Assembly: GCF_021442385.1 (NCBI RefSeq)
Contig: NZ_MUZA01000036.1
Coordinates: forward strand, 1 to 60,185
Reading direction: 5' to 3'
Length of the DNA: 60,185 nt
From: Micromonospora sp. MH99
GTDB taxonomy: Bacteria > Actinomycetota > Actinomycetes > Mycobacteriales > Micromonosporaceae
Shown: positions 48,700 through 58,125 of the stretch, in pieces
Numbering within the stretch: position 1 is the first letter of the stretch
How the letters are laid out: every line of letters begins with the position of its first letter
Translations under genes and position numbers: made by a program
The notes under the pieces: model-generated
Database searches by the model: none
Told to the model about the DNA's origin: nothing
Seen by the model: only the letters and a program-made list of their open reading frames with translations

Positions 48700-49633
48700 G
48701 TGCTCGACGAGACAGTTGGGGACCTGACCGGGAAGCTCGCCGTGGTGACCGGCGGCAGTGACGGGCTGGGCCTCGGCCTGGCCACCCGGCTGGCCCGAGC
48801 CGGCGCGGAGGTGGTGCTGCCGGTCCGCAACCCGGCCAAGGGCGACGCCGCACTGGAGGCCGTACGGGCCGCCGTGCCGGACGCCACCGTGTCGACCCGC
48901 AAGCTGGACCTCGCCTCACTGGACTCGGTGGCCGCGCTGGCCGACGCGCTGCTCGGCGAGGGGCGGCCGATCCACATTCTGATCAACAACGCGGGGTGTC
49001 ATGGCGCCGCCCACCCGACACACCACGGCGGACGGCTTCGAGCTGCAGTTCGGCACCAATCATCTCGGCCACTTCGCGTTGACCGGGCGGCTCATGCCGC
49101 TGCTGACGGCCGGGCGGGCCCGGGTCACCACCATGTCGAGCAGCGCCGCCCGCTCCGGTCGCCTGGACTGGGACGACCTGCAGAGCACCCACCGTTACGG
49201 CGCGGTCCGCTCGTACAACGCCTCCAAGCTGGCCGCGCTGCACTTCGGGCTGGAACTCGACCGTCGCGGTCGAGCCGGCGGCTGGGGCATCGTCAGCAAC
49301 GTCGCCCACCCCGGCACCACCATGACCAACCTGTACGCGTCCGGCCCCAACCTGGGCCGCAGCAGGCCCTCACCGCACCACGCCGTGATGAAGCGGTTGA
49401 ACCGTTGGGGTCTCCTGGTGCACTCGGTGGACGCGGGGCTGCGGCCCGCCCTCTACGCGGCGACCAGTCCGCAGGCGCAGGGCGGCCGGTTCTACGGCCC
49501 GGACGGCCTGGGGCAGTTCACCGGGGCGCCGACCGAGTTGGCCGTCTACCGCTCGGCGCGCAGCACGCAGGACGCGGCCCGCCTCTGGGCCGTCTCCGAG
49601 CAGCTGGTGGGGGTCGCGTTCTCCGGCGACTGA
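48700..49633 (+). pseudogene. SDR oxidoreductase with a single-base frameshift
   Basis: The likely start is GTG 48700 with GGAGG five bases upstream. The first part encodes LAVVTGGSDGLGLGLATRLA, DLASLDSVAALAD and HILINNAG. The frame then breaks at the T at 48997: the +1 frame continues in register with VMAPPTRHTTADGFELQFG, HLGHFALTGRLMPLL and YNASKLAALHFGLEL, and ends at 49633. Deleting the one T restores an uninterrupted ~310-residue protein of the retinol-dehydrogenase/WWOX-like SDR type. Both halves are otherwise intact, so the lesion is recent or an assembly error. Confidence 0.8.
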
Positions 49634-49686
49634 ACCGGTCGTCCCCTCAGGCCGACTGCCGCTGCTGACAGAAATTCTTCAACGGG

Positions 49687-50367
49687 TCAGGGGCGGTAGC
49701 GGTAGCCCATCCCCGGCTCGGTGATGAGGTGGCGGGGGCGGGCGGGGTCGTCCTCCAGCTTGCGTCGCAGCTGTGCCAGGTACTGCCGCAGGTAGTTGGT
49801 CTCGTTCTGGTATTCGGGCCCCCACACCTCCTGCAGGAGCTGACGTTGGCTGACCAGCTTGCCGGGGTGGCGCAGCAGCTTCTCCAGCACGCTCCACTGC
49901 GTCGGGGTCAGCTTGACCTCGGTGTCGTCGTCACGCCAGACGCGGTGGTCGGCCAGGTCGACGGTGTGCCGGCCGATCCGCAGCGCAGGCACGGCCTCGG
50001 TGGGGCCGCCGAGCCGGCGGGTCACCGCGCGGATACGGGCCAGCAACTCCTCCACCCCGAACGGCTTGGTGACGTAGTCGTCCGCGCCCGCGTCGAGCGC
50101 GGCGACCTTGTCCTCGCTGCCGGCCCGGCCGGAGAGCACGATGATCGGCACGGCGGTCCAGCCGCGCAGGCCGCGGATCACCTCCACGCCGTCGATGTCG
50201 GGCAGGCCGAGGTCCAGGACCACCAGGTCGGGCGGGTGGCTGGCGGCGGCCTTCAACGCGGCGGCCCCGGTCGCGGCGACGTCCACGTCGTACCGGCGGG
50301 CGCGCAGGTTGATCCGCAGGGCCCGCAGGATCTGCGGTTCGTCGTCGACGACCAGGATGCGGGTCAT
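49687..50367 (-). CDS. kdpE: KdpE response regulator
   Basis: A 226-residue OmpR-type response regulator. The receiver has ILVVDDEPQ, the phospho-acceptor Asp in LVVLDLGLPDIDG (~52) and the Lys in DDYVTKPFG. The winged helix contains LTPTQWSVLEKLLRHPGKLVS and NYLRQYLAQLRRKLEDDP. It activates the kdp operon under potassium limitation or osmotic stress. ATG 50367 overlaps the kdpD stop (ATGA). Confidence 0.95.
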   Translation of the reverse strand: MTRILVVDDEPQILRALRINLRARRYDVDVAATGAAALKAAASHPPDLVVLDLGLPDIDGVEVIRGLRGWTAVPIIVLSGRAGSEDKVAALDAGADDYVTKPFGVEELLARIRAVTRRLGGPTEAVPALRIGRHTVDLADHRVWRDDDTEVKLTPTQWSVLEKLLRHPGKLVSQRQLLQEVWGPEYQNETNYLRQYLAQLRRKLEDDPARPRHLITEPGMGYRYRP

Positions 50368-52916
50368 TCCTGCGGCTCCTCCGGGCTGCTCTGCGCGGCG
50401 GCGGGCAGCCGCAGCACCATGGTGAGCCCACCGCCGGGCGTGGTCTCCGGGGTGATGCTGCCACCCATCGCCTCGGCCAACCCCCGGGACAGGGCGAGCC
50501 CGAGGCCGACGCCGGTCTGGTTGTCCCGGTCGCCGAGGCGTTGGAACGGCAGGAAGACGTGCTCCCACTGGTCCTCCGGAATGCCCGGCCCCCGGTCGAT
50601 GACCCGTAGCTCCACCTGGCCTGCGTGCGCGCTCGCGGTGACTGTGGGCGGCTGGTCGGGCGGGCTGTAGCGCAGCGCGTTGGCGATGACGTTGACCAGC
50701 ACCCGTTCCAACAGGCCCGGGTCGGCGGTGGCCGCGGGCAGGTCGGCGGGGATGTCCGTGGCGACGGTCGCGGCCGTCGGGCCAAGTTCGTCCAACGCCA
50801 GGGGTACGGCGTCCTCCAGACCGATCGCGGTCGCGGAGATGCCGAGCACACCGGCCTGGAGGCGGCTCATGTCCAGCAGGTTGCCGACCAGCCGGGCGAG
50901 CCGGTCCAGCGACTCCTCGGCGGTCTCCAGCAACTCCTCGCGGTCGGCCTCGTCGAACTCGATGTCGTGGCTGCGCAGGCTGGTCACGGCCGCCTTCGCC
51001 GAGGCCAGTGGCGTACGCAGGTCGTGGCTGACCGCGGCGAGCAGCGCGGTGCGCATCCGGTCGGCGGCGGCGAGGGGCCGGGCGGTGGCGGCCTCCTCGG
51101 CGAGCCGTTCCTGGCGCAGCGCGACGGCGGCCTGGGCGGCGAACGCCTCCACGATCCGCCGGTCGGCGGCCTCCAGACGCCGGCCGCTGAGCACGACGGT
51201 GATCCGGTCGTCGACGGGTACCGCGGTCTCGCCGCCGTCGGGTGTGCAGGCGGGCTGTTCGCCGACGCTCGCCACGACGCACCAGGCGTGCTCCTCGCGG
51301 GCCCGGTCGGGGCGGCCGCTGGCCTCCTCGGCCAGCTCCAGCACGCTCACCGCGCGCAGCCCGAAGGTCTCCCGGAGCTGGTCCAGCAGGGCGGGCAGGG
51401 GACGTTCGCCGCGCAGCACACCACCGGCGACGGCGGCGAGGGTCTGCGCGTCGGCGGCGGCGCGCGCGGCCTCGCGCGTACGTCGGGCGGCCACGTCGAC
51501 GATCCAGCTCACGGCGAGCGCCACACCGACGAAGACGGCCAGGGCGAGCAGGTTGTCGGCCTCGGCGATGGTCAGCGTGCGGTACGGCGGGGTGAAGAAC
51601 CAGTTGAGCAGCAGCGACCCGCCGAGCGCGGCGATCAGCGCCGGCCACACCCCGCCGACCAGCGCGACCCCGACGACCCCGGCGAGGAACAGCAGGATGT
51701 CGTTGGTCAGCGTCAGGTCGGGCAGGGTCCTGAGCAGCAGGGTGAGCAGCGGCATGCCGAGCACCGCCAGGCCGAAGCCGAGCAGCCGGCGGCGGCGGGA
51801 CAGCGCCGCCGGCACGGCCGCCGCCCGGCGTCCCTTGCCGGCCTGCTTGTGGCTGACCAGGTGCACGTCGATCGAGCCGGAGAGCGCGGTGGTGGTCACC
51901 CCGACGCCCCGGGCGAAGATCTGCGCGAGGCGGCCCCGCCGGCTGGCCCCGAGCACCAGCTGGGTGGCGTTCACGCCCTGGGCGAAGTCGAGCAGCGCGG
52001 CCGGTACGTCGGTGCCGAGCACCTGGTGGTACGTGCCGCCCAGGCTCTCGACGAGCACCCGCTGGCGGGCCAGTTGGGCGGGATCGGCGCCGGCCAGACC
52101 GTCGCTGCGGGCCACGTGCACGGCGAGCAGGTCGGCGCCCTTGCTGCGGGCCGCGACCCGGGCCGCCCGGCGGATCAGCGTCTCGCCCTCCGGACCGCCG
52201 GTCAGTGCCACCACGACGCGTTCGCGGGCCTCCCAGGTGGCGGCGATGCCCTGCTGGCTGCGGTACCTGTCGAGCTGCTCGTCGACCTTGTCGGCCAGCC
52301 AGAGCAGCGCCAGCTCACGCAGGGCGGTGAGGTTGCCGACCCGGAAGTAGTTGCCGAGCGCCGCGTCGATCTTGTCGGGGCGGTAGATGTTGCCGTGCGC
52401 CATCCGGCGGCGCAGCGCCTCCGGGGTCATGTCGACGAGCTCGACCTGCTCGGCGGCGCGGACGATCTCGTCCGGCACGGTCTCCCGCTGGGTGGTGCCG
52501 GTGATCTGCGCGACGACGTCGTTGACCGACTCCAGGTGCTGCACGTTCACCGTGGACAGCACGTCGATCCCCGCGTCAAGCAGCTCCTGGACGTCCTGCC
52601 AGCGCTTGTCGTGCCGGGAACCGGGCACGTTGGTGTGCGCCAGCTCGTCGACCACGGCGATCTCCGGCCGGCGGGCCAGGACGCCGTCCACGTCCATCTC
52701 GGTGAACTCGGCGCCCCGGTAGGTCATCGCACGGCGGGGCACCTGCTCCAGGTCGCCGAGCATCGCGGCGGTGTGCTGACGGCCGTGGGTCTCCACGAAG
52801 CCGATCACCACGTCGGAGCCCCGCGCGGCCCGCCGCTGGGCCTCCTCCAACATGGCGTACGTCTTGCCGACGCCGGGAGCGGCCCCGAGATAGATGCGCA
52901 GTTCTCCGCGTGGCAC
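50364..52916 (-). CDS. kdpD: KdpD sensor histidine kinase
   Basis: About 850 residues. The N-terminal KdpD domain has Walker A GAAPGVGKTY and DELAHTNVPGS; a universal-stress-like domain (LARQRVLVESLGGTYHQV) follows. Four TM helices make up the DUF4118 unit (~400-495), then a GAF-like region, HisKA (AVSHDLRTPLASAKAAV) and HATPase (NVIANALRYSPP, GVGLGLALSRGL). It senses potassium or turgor and phosphorylates KdpE. GTG 52916 is preferred since GGGAGG lies nine bases upstream; the ATG at 52925 directly abuts that site. Confidence 0.95.
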   Translation of the reverse strand: MPRGELRIYLGAAPGVGKTYAMLEEAQRRAARGSDVVIGFVETHGRQHTAAMLGDLEQVPRRAMTYRGAEFTEMDVDGVLARRPEIAVVDELAHTNVPGSRHDKRWQDVQELLDAGIDVLSTVNVQHLESVNDVVAQITGTTQRETVPDEIVRAAEQVELVDMTPEALRRRMAHGNIYRPDKIDAALGNYFRVGNLTALRELALLWLADKVDEQLDRYRSQQGIAATWEARERVVVALTGGPEGETLIRRAARVAARSKGADLLAVHVARSDGLAGADPAQLARQRVLVESLGGTYHQVLGTDVPAALLDFAQGVNATQLVLGASRRGRLAQIFARGVGVTTTALSGSIDVHLVSHKQAGKGRRAAAVPAALSRRRRLLGFGLAVLGMPLLTLLLRTLPDLTLTNDILLFLAGVVGVALVGGVWPALIAALGGSLLLNWFFTPPYRTLTIAEADNLLALAVFVGVALAVSWIVDVAARRTREAARAAADAQTLAAVAGGVLRGERPLPALLDQLRETFGLRAVSVLELAEEASGRPDRAREEHAWCVVASVGEQPACTPDGGETAVPVDDRITVVLSGRRLEAADRRIVEAFAAQAAVALRQERLAEEAATARPLAAADRMRTALLAAVSHDLRTPLASAKAAVTSLRSHDIEFDEADREELLETAEESLDRLARLVGNLLDMSRLQAGVLGISATAIGLEDAVPLALDELGPTAATVATDIPADLPAATADPGLLERVLVNVIANALRYSPPDQPPTVTASAHAGQVELRVIDRGPGIPEDQWEHVFLPFQRLGDRDNQTGVGLGLALSRGLAEAMGGSITPETTPGGGLTMVLRLPAAAQSSPEEPQE

Positions 52917-52947
52917 GGGAACCATCCTCCCTGGTCAGATCGGCGGG

Positions 52948-52976
52948 CGGGGCCGCGCCCGGTCGGCGCGGCCCCG
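52948..52976. terminator. hairpin between kdpC and kdpD
   Basis: A perfect 12-bp stem CGGGGCCGCGCC / GGCGCGGCCCCG with a 5-base loop in the 73-bp kdpC-kdpD gap. It may attenuate readthrough so that the sensor-regulator pair is made in smaller amounts than the pump. Confidence 0.65.
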
Positions 52977-52989
52977 TCCGTGCGGGTGC

Positions 52990-53871
52990 TCAGCGTGCGG
53001 CGAACTGCTTGTCGAGGGCGAGGTTGAGCTCCAGCACGTTGACGCCGGGCGCACCCATGAAGCCCAACCCACGGCCGTCGGTGTGCTCCTCGACCAGCTT
53101 GCGGACCGCCGCCGGGTCCGCGCCGCGCTCCCGCGCGACCCGGTTCACCTGCAGATCGGCGTACGCGGGGCTGATCTGCGGGTCGAGGCCGCTGCCGCTG
53201 GCGGTGACCGCGTCGGCGGGCACCGCCGGGTCGGCCGGCGCGTCGCCCCGGATCGGGGTGATGACCCCACCGTCCGCGACGTAGTCCACGCCGGGCTGGG
53301 CCAGCTCCACTGTCACCCCCTGGTACGAGGACACGAACGGGGTGGCCGGGGCGACCTGGTTGACGCTTACCACCCGGGTCACCGGGCCGGTCAGACCGTC
53401 GGCGCGAAAGACCGCGAGCACGGCGCCCACCCCGTCGTCGGTGCAGTAGGGGCGGCGGCCGTCGACGCCGTTCAGCTCGCCGACGGCCTTGCTGCGCCCA
53501 CAGACCTGGGTGAGCAGGCTCTCGCTGGACTCTTCCGGGTCGGTGGCGATGGTGTCGACAACGCTCTCCGGGCCGAGGTTGCTGGCCGAGGTGGACGTCG
53601 GGTCGTAGCCGTCGCCGGCGGCCGACGGGCGGGACTGGAAGTAACGCGGGACGGGGTTGCCGTCCGCGTCGGTGAAGGACTGGCCGATGAGCGAGCTGCC
53701 GACAGTCGTCCCGCCCGAGGTGATCAGCGAGCCGTCGGCCTTGTGGTCGAGGCCGGGCAGGTGACCGAGCGCGACCAGAGCCAGCGGGTAGACCAGCCCG
53801 AGCACCACCGTGAAGACGAGCACGGCGCGCAGGGCGGCGAGGTGTTGGGCGATCCAGGTGGGTATGCGCAT
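52990..53871 (-). CDS. kdpC: potassium-transporting ATPase subunit KdpC
   Basis: About 293 residues, much longer than the ~190 of E. coli KdpC. It has one N-terminal TM helix (LRAVLVFTVVLGLVYPLALVAL), GSSLIGQSFTD, YFQSRPSAAGDGYDP, and the conserved end SGSGLDPQISPAYADLQVNRVA with DGRGLGFMGAPGVNVLELNLAL. Extra residues (~105-200) with two Cys form an extracytoplasmic insertion seen in some actinobacteria. It assembles with KdpFAB. ATG 53871 overlaps the kdpB stop; GTG 53874 is an alternative. Confidence 0.93.
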   Translation of the reverse strand: MRIPTWIAQHLAALRAVLVFTVVLGLVYPLALVALGHLPGLDHKADGSLITSGGTTVGSSLIGQSFTDADGNPVPRYFQSRPSAAGDGYDPTSTSASNLGPESVVDTIATDPEESSESLLTQVCGRSKAVGELNGVDGRRPYCTDDGVGAVLAVFRADGLTGPVTRVVSVNQVAPATPFVSSYQGVTVELAQPGVDYVADGGVITPIRGDAPADPAVPADAVTASGSGLDPQISPAYADLQVNRVARERGADPAAVRKLVEEHTDGRGLGFMGAPGVNVLELNLALDKQFAAR

Positions 53872-56066
53872 CACGAAATCCCCGGGATGAACTGGATGAG
53901 CAGGTCGATGAGCTTGATCCCGATGAACGGCACGATGATGCCGCCCAGTCCGTACACCAGCAGGTTGCGGCTGAGCAGCTTCGACGCGGCGGCCGGCCGG
54001 TACCGCACGCCGCGCAGGGCGAGCGGGATCAGCGCGATGATCACCAGGGCGTTGAAGATGACCGCGGACAGGATCGCCGACTCCGGGCTGGCCAGCCGCA
54101 TGATGTTCAGGGTGTCCAGGCTCGGGTAGAGGCCGGCGAACATGGCCGGGATGATCGCGAAGTACTTCGCGATGTCGTTCGAGATGCTGAACGTGGTCAG
54201 CGCACCGCGGGTGATCAGCAACTGCTTGCCGATCTCCACGATCTCGATCAGCTTGGTCGGGTCGGAGTCGAGGTCGACCATGTTGCCGGCCTCCTTCGCG
54301 GCCGACGTGCCGGTGTTCATGGCCACCCCGACGTCGGCCTGGGCGAGCGCCGGCGCGTCGTTGGTGCCGTCACCGGTCATCGCGACCAGCCGGCCACCCT
54401 CCTGCTCCCGCTTGATCAGCGCGAGCTTGTCCTCCGGCGTCGCCTCGGCCAGGAAGTCGTCCACCCCGGCCTCGTCGGCGATCGCCTTCGCGGTACGCGG
54501 GTTGTCGCCGGTGATCATCACGGTGCGGATGCCCATCCGGCGCATCTCGTCGAACCGCTCCCGCATGCCGGACTTGACGACGTCCTTGAGGTGGATGACG
54601 CCCAGGGCGCGGGCGGGCTCACCGTCGACGTGCTCGGCGACGACCAGCGGCGTGCCGCCGGTGCCGCTTATCGCGTCGACGATCTCGCCGACCTGCTCGG
54701 TCGGGTGGCCGCCGTTCTCCCGTACCCACTTCATGACCGCTGCGGCGGCGCCCTTGCGGACCCGACGGGCCGTGCCCGACGCGCCGCCGTCGACGCTGGC
54801 GTCCGGGGTCAGGTCGACGCCGCTCATCCGGGTCTGCGCGGTGAACGGCACGAAGGTGGCGTGCGGCATCACCCCGGGCTCGCGTTCGCGCAGCCCGAAC
54901 TCGTTCTTCGCCAGGACGACGACCGAGCGCCCCTCCGGGGTCTCGTCGGCCAGGCTGGAGAGCTGGGCGGCGTCGGCCACTGTCGCGGCGTCGACCCCCT
55001 CGACCGGTACGAACTCGGCGGCCTGCCGGTTGCCCAGCGTGATGGTGCCGGTCTTGTCCAGCAGCAGGGTGTTGACGTCGCCGGCCGCCTCGACGGCCCG
55101 GCCGCTCATTGCCAGAACGTTGCGCTGCACGAGGCGGTCCATGCCGGCGATGCCGATGGCCGACAGCAGCGCGCCGATGGTGGTGGGGATCAGGCAGACC
55201 AGCAGCGAGACCAGTACGACCCCGGTGACACCGGAACCGGTGATCGCCCCGCTATCCGGCGCGGCGGCCTGGTACGCCTTGGAGAAGATCGCCAAGGGCT
55301 GGAGGGTGACCACGGCCAGCAGGAAGATGATCGTGAGAGCGGCGAGCAGGATGTTCAGCGCGATCTCGTTCGGCGTCTTCTGCCGGTTGGCGCCCTCGAC
55401 CAGGGCGATCATCCGGTCGATGAAGCTCTCCCCGGGCTTCTGGGTGATCTTCACGATGATCCGGTCGGAGAGCACCTTGGTGCCGCCGGTTACCGCGCTG
55501 CGGTCCCCGCCGGACTCCCGGATGACGGGGGCCGACTCGCCGGTGATTGCCGACTCGTCGACGCTCGCGATGCCCTCCACGATGTCGCCGTCGCCGGGAA
55601 TGATGCCGCCCGCCTCGACCAGCACGATGTCGCCCTGGCGCAGCTGCGGAGCGGGCACCGCCTCGTCGCGGTAGGTGTTGGCCCGGGCGCCCGGCTTCCA
55701 GTCGACCAGCCGGGTGGCGATGGTGTCCTGCTTGGCCTGTCGCAGCGCGGCGGCCTGGGCCTTGCCCCGGCCCTCGGCGACCGCCTCGGCCAGGTTCGCG
55801 AAGATCACGGTCAGCCAGAGCCAGATGGTGATCGCCCAGGCGAACACCGACGGCTCGGTCACCGCCAGGACCGTGGTGAACGCCGCGCCGATCTCCACGA
55901 TCAGCATCACCGGGTTGCGCCACAACGTGGTGGGGTTGAGCTTGCGTACGGCGTCCGGCAGGGATCGGATGAGTTGCTGGGGGTCGAGCAGGCCCCCGCC
56001 GACCCGGTTGCCCTGCGTCGCCGGGGTGCCTGGCAGTTGCTCTGTCGGGGCGGACGTGACGGACAT
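53871..56066 (-). CDS. kdpB: potassium-transporting ATPase ATP-binding subunit KdpB
   Basis: A 731-residue P-type ATPase with TGES actuator motif (DESAITGESAPVIRESGG), phosphorylation site LLLDKTGTITLGN, the hinge MTGDGTNDAPALAQADVGVAMNTGT, and TM segments including the potassium-path Asp region near the C-terminus. It energises potassium uptake through KdpA. ATG 56066 is chosen because GAGG lies close upstream; ATG 56081 would add five residues. The stop overlaps kdpC. Confidence 0.96.
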   Translation of the reverse strand: MSVTSAPTEQLPGTPATQGNRVGGGLLDPQQLIRSLPDAVRKLNPTTLWRNPVMLIVEIGAAFTTVLAVTEPSVFAWAITIWLWLTVIFANLAEAVAEGRGKAQAAALRQAKQDTIATRLVDWKPGARANTYRDEAVPAPQLRQGDIVLVEAGGIIPGDGDIVEGIASVDESAITGESAPVIRESGGDRSAVTGGTKVLSDRIIVKITQKPGESFIDRMIALVEGANRQKTPNEIALNILLAALTIIFLLAVVTLQPLAIFSKAYQAAAPDSGAITGSGVTGVVLVSLLVCLIPTTIGALLSAIGIAGMDRLVQRNVLAMSGRAVEAAGDVNTLLLDKTGTITLGNRQAAEFVPVEGVDAATVADAAQLSSLADETPEGRSVVVLAKNEFGLREREPGVMPHATFVPFTAQTRMSGVDLTPDASVDGGASGTARRVRKGAAAAVMKWVRENGGHPTEQVGEIVDAISGTGGTPLVVAEHVDGEPARALGVIHLKDVVKSGMRERFDEMRRMGIRTVMITGDNPRTAKAIADEAGVDDFLAEATPEDKLALIKREQEGGRLVAMTGDGTNDAPALAQADVGVAMNTGTSAAKEAGNMVDLDSDPTKLIEIVEIGKQLLITRGALTTFSISNDIAKYFAIIPAMFAGLYPSLDTLNIMRLASPESAILSAVIFNALVIIALIPLALRGVRYRPAAASKLLSRNLLVYGLGGIIVPFIGIKLIDLLIQFIPGIS

Positions 56067-56086
56067 GTCCTCGTTCCTCATGATGG

Positions 56087-57742
56087 TCAGAGCCCTTCTG
56101 CCAGCGGGCCGAGCGCGAGCGCGGGCAGGAAGGTCAGCGCGACGAGGACGACAGTGACGCCGACGACCATGCCGATGAACAGCGGTCGGTGGGTCGGCAG
56201 GGTGCCCTCGGACGCGGGGGTGGGTGCCTGACGGGCCAGCGAGCCGGCCAGCGCGAGCACGAAGATGAGCGGCAGGAACCGGCCCAGCAGCATGCACAGC
56301 CCCAACGCGGTGTCCCACCAGGTGGTGTTCACCGTGATGCCGGCGAAGGCGGAACCGTTGTTGTTGCTGGCCGAGGTGAACGCGTACAGCACCTCGGAGA
56401 GGCCGTGCGGGCCGACGTTGAGCGCCGTCGAGTTGTTGCCGGTCGCGAACGCCGCCGCCGTGCCGACCAGCACCAGGATCGGCGTGATCAGGAAGTACAG
56501 CGAGGCGAACTTGATCTCCCGCGACCCGATCTTCTTGCCCAGGTACTCGGGGGTGCGGCCGACCATCAGGCCGGCGATGAACACCGTGATCACCGCGAGG
56601 ATGAGCAGGCCGTAGAGGCCCGAACCGGTGCCGCCCGGCGCGACCTCGCCGAGCATCATGTTGACCATCGTCATCATGCCGCCGAGCGAGGTGAACGAGT
56701 CGTGGAAGGAGTTCACCGCGCCGGTCGAGGTGAGCGTGGTGGCGGCGGCGAAGGTGGCCGAGTTCGACACGTCGAACCGCACCTCCTTGCCCTCCATCGC
56801 CGCGCCGACCGCCTGCGGGACCGTGCCGTGGCCGGCCAGCTCGAAGATGTTGGTGATGGCGACGCTGAGGAACGCGAGGATGCCCATCACCGCGGCGATG
56901 GCGTAACCCTGTCGGTTCTGCCCGACCATCCGGCCGAACACCCGGGGCAGGCTGAACGGGATCAGGAGGATCAGGAAGATCTCCAACCAGTTCGTCCAGG
57001 TCGTGGGGTTCTCGAACGGGTGGGCGCTGTTGACGTTGTAGAAGCCGCCACCGTTGGTGCCCAGCTCCTTGATCACTTCCTGGCTCGCGACCGGGCCGCC
57101 GGTGATGGTCTGGGTGCCGCCGGTCAGCGTGCTCACGTCGGTGCCGGCGGAGAGGTTCTGCACCACCCCGCCGATCATCAACGCGATGGCCCCGAGGACC
57201 GCGATCGGCAGCAGGATGCGCAGCACGATCCGGGTCAGGTCGACCCAGAAGTTGCCGAGTTGCCCGGTGCGGCTGCGGGCGAAGCCGCGGACCAGCGCGA
57301 CCGCCACCGCGATGCCGACCGCCGCCGAGACGAAGTTCTGCACCGCCAGGCCGGCCATCTGCACCAGGTGGCCCATCGTCGACTCACCCGAGTACGACTG
57401 CCAGTTCGTGTTGGTCACGAACGACACGGCAGTGTTCCACGCGCCGTGCGGCACCACCGGGTCGAAGCCCAGCGACAGCCACAGGTGGTTCTGCACCCGC
57501 TGGAACAGGTACAGGAACAAGATCGAAACGGTCGAGAACGCGAGCACGCTGCGGGCGTACACGCCCCAGGTCTGCTCGGCGGCCGGGTTGACCCCGACCA
57601 GTCGGTAGATCCCCCGCTCGACCCGCGACTGCCTGGTACCGGAGACCGCCCGGAACATGTAGTCGCCGAACGGCTTGTAGACGGTGACCAGGGCCGCCAC
57701 CAGCGTCAGCACGAAGATGACGCCCGCTGTTGTCATGGTCAT
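56087..57742 (-). CDS. kdpA: potassium-transporting ATPase channel subunit KdpA
   Basis: A 551-residue membrane protein with four pore-type repeats: FVTNTNWQSYSGEST, LGTNGGGFYNVNSAHPFENP, SFHDSFTSLGGM and FTSASNNNGSAFAG, the KdpA selectivity-filter loops. It forms the potassium-selective pore of the high-affinity pump. ATG 57742 overlaps the kdpF stop (TGATG); an ATG at 57736 is an alternative. Confidence 0.96.
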   Translation of the reverse strand: MTMTTAGVIFVLTLVAALVTVYKPFGDYMFRAVSGTRQSRVERGIYRLVGVNPAAEQTWGVYARSVLAFSTVSILFLYLFQRVQNHLWLSLGFDPVVPHGAWNTAVSFVTNTNWQSYSGESTMGHLVQMAGLAVQNFVSAAVGIAVAVALVRGFARSRTGQLGNFWVDLTRIVLRILLPIAVLGAIALMIGGVVQNLSAGTDVSTLTGGTQTITGGPVASQEVIKELGTNGGGFYNVNSAHPFENPTTWTNWLEIFLILLIPFSLPRVFGRMVGQNRQGYAIAAVMGILAFLSVAITNIFELAGHGTVPQAVGAAMEGKEVRFDVSNSATFAAATTLTSTGAVNSFHDSFTSLGGMMTMVNMMLGEVAPGGTGSGLYGLLILAVITVFIAGLMVGRTPEYLGKKIGSREIKFASLYFLITPILVLVGTAAAFATGNNSTALNVGPHGLSEVLYAFTSASNNNGSAFAGITVNTTWWDTALGLCMLLGRFLPLIFVLALAGSLARQAPTPASEGTLPTHRPLFIGMVVGVTVVLVALTFLPALALGPLAEGL

Positions 57743-57831
57743 CAGAAGCGCTCCGGGAACAGCAGGGCGAACACCAGGAACGCGCCCAGGACGATCGCGA
57801 GCACCAGACCGACCGCGTTTACCGCGTTCAC
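57742..57831 (-). CDS. kdpF: KdpF, small stabilising subunit
   Basis: A 29-residue single-helix membrane peptide: a GTG start, then the helix LVLAIVLGAFLVFALLF and the conserved end FPERF. KdpF stabilises the KdpABC complex. It is flanked by overlaps on both sides: its GTG lies in the stop of the upstream micro-ORF and its stop overlaps kdpA (TGATG). Confidence 0.85.
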   Translation of the reverse strand: MNAVNAVGLVLAIVLGAFLVFALLFPERF

Positions 57832-57911
57832 AGCTTCTCCACCGCCCGGACCACCAGGGCGAGCACTGCGAACAGCGCCACCGTGAGGACCACGAACACC
57901 ACGTCAGACAC
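57828..57911 (-). CDS. 27-residue membrane peptide at the head of the kdp operon
   Basis: A GTG start at 57911 with GAGGA about six bases upstream; the peptide is SDVVFVVLTVALFAVLALVV then RAVEKL after the first residue, a single TM helix with a charged C-terminus. Its TGA overlaps the kdpF start (GTGA), so the order is micro-ORF, kdpF, kdpA, kdpB, kdpC with overlaps or short gaps. Similar short ORFs precede kdpF in other actinobacteria, as far as I recall. It could be a second small subunit or a translational coupler. Confidence 0.7.
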   Translation of the reverse strand: MSDVVFVVLTVALFAVLALVVRAVEKL

Positions 57912-58107
57912 GCTGACTCCTCTTACCGGAAAGGTTCGTCGCGACCGCCTTCCGGTCGCGCCGGGGCAAGCAAAGCCCCACCACCCGCCGGACGGCAGGG
58001 GTCATAACGCGACCATGACGGCGGCGAACCTTTTCTTGACGCGGTTTTCACACCTGCCCGGTGAACAGGTGAAATGCGGCACAGAGGCGCGTCAGCCGGG
58101 GAGACGA

Positions 58108-58125
58108 GGGGTGGCTGTCCACCCC
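58108..58125. terminator. hairpin next to the large inverted repeat
   Basis: GGGGTGG-CTGT-CCACCCC, a perfect 7-bp stem with a 4-base loop. Its right arm overlaps the first bases of the larger inverted repeat, so the two structures exclude each other. It may contribute to termination of the methyltransferase transcript. Confidence 0.5.
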
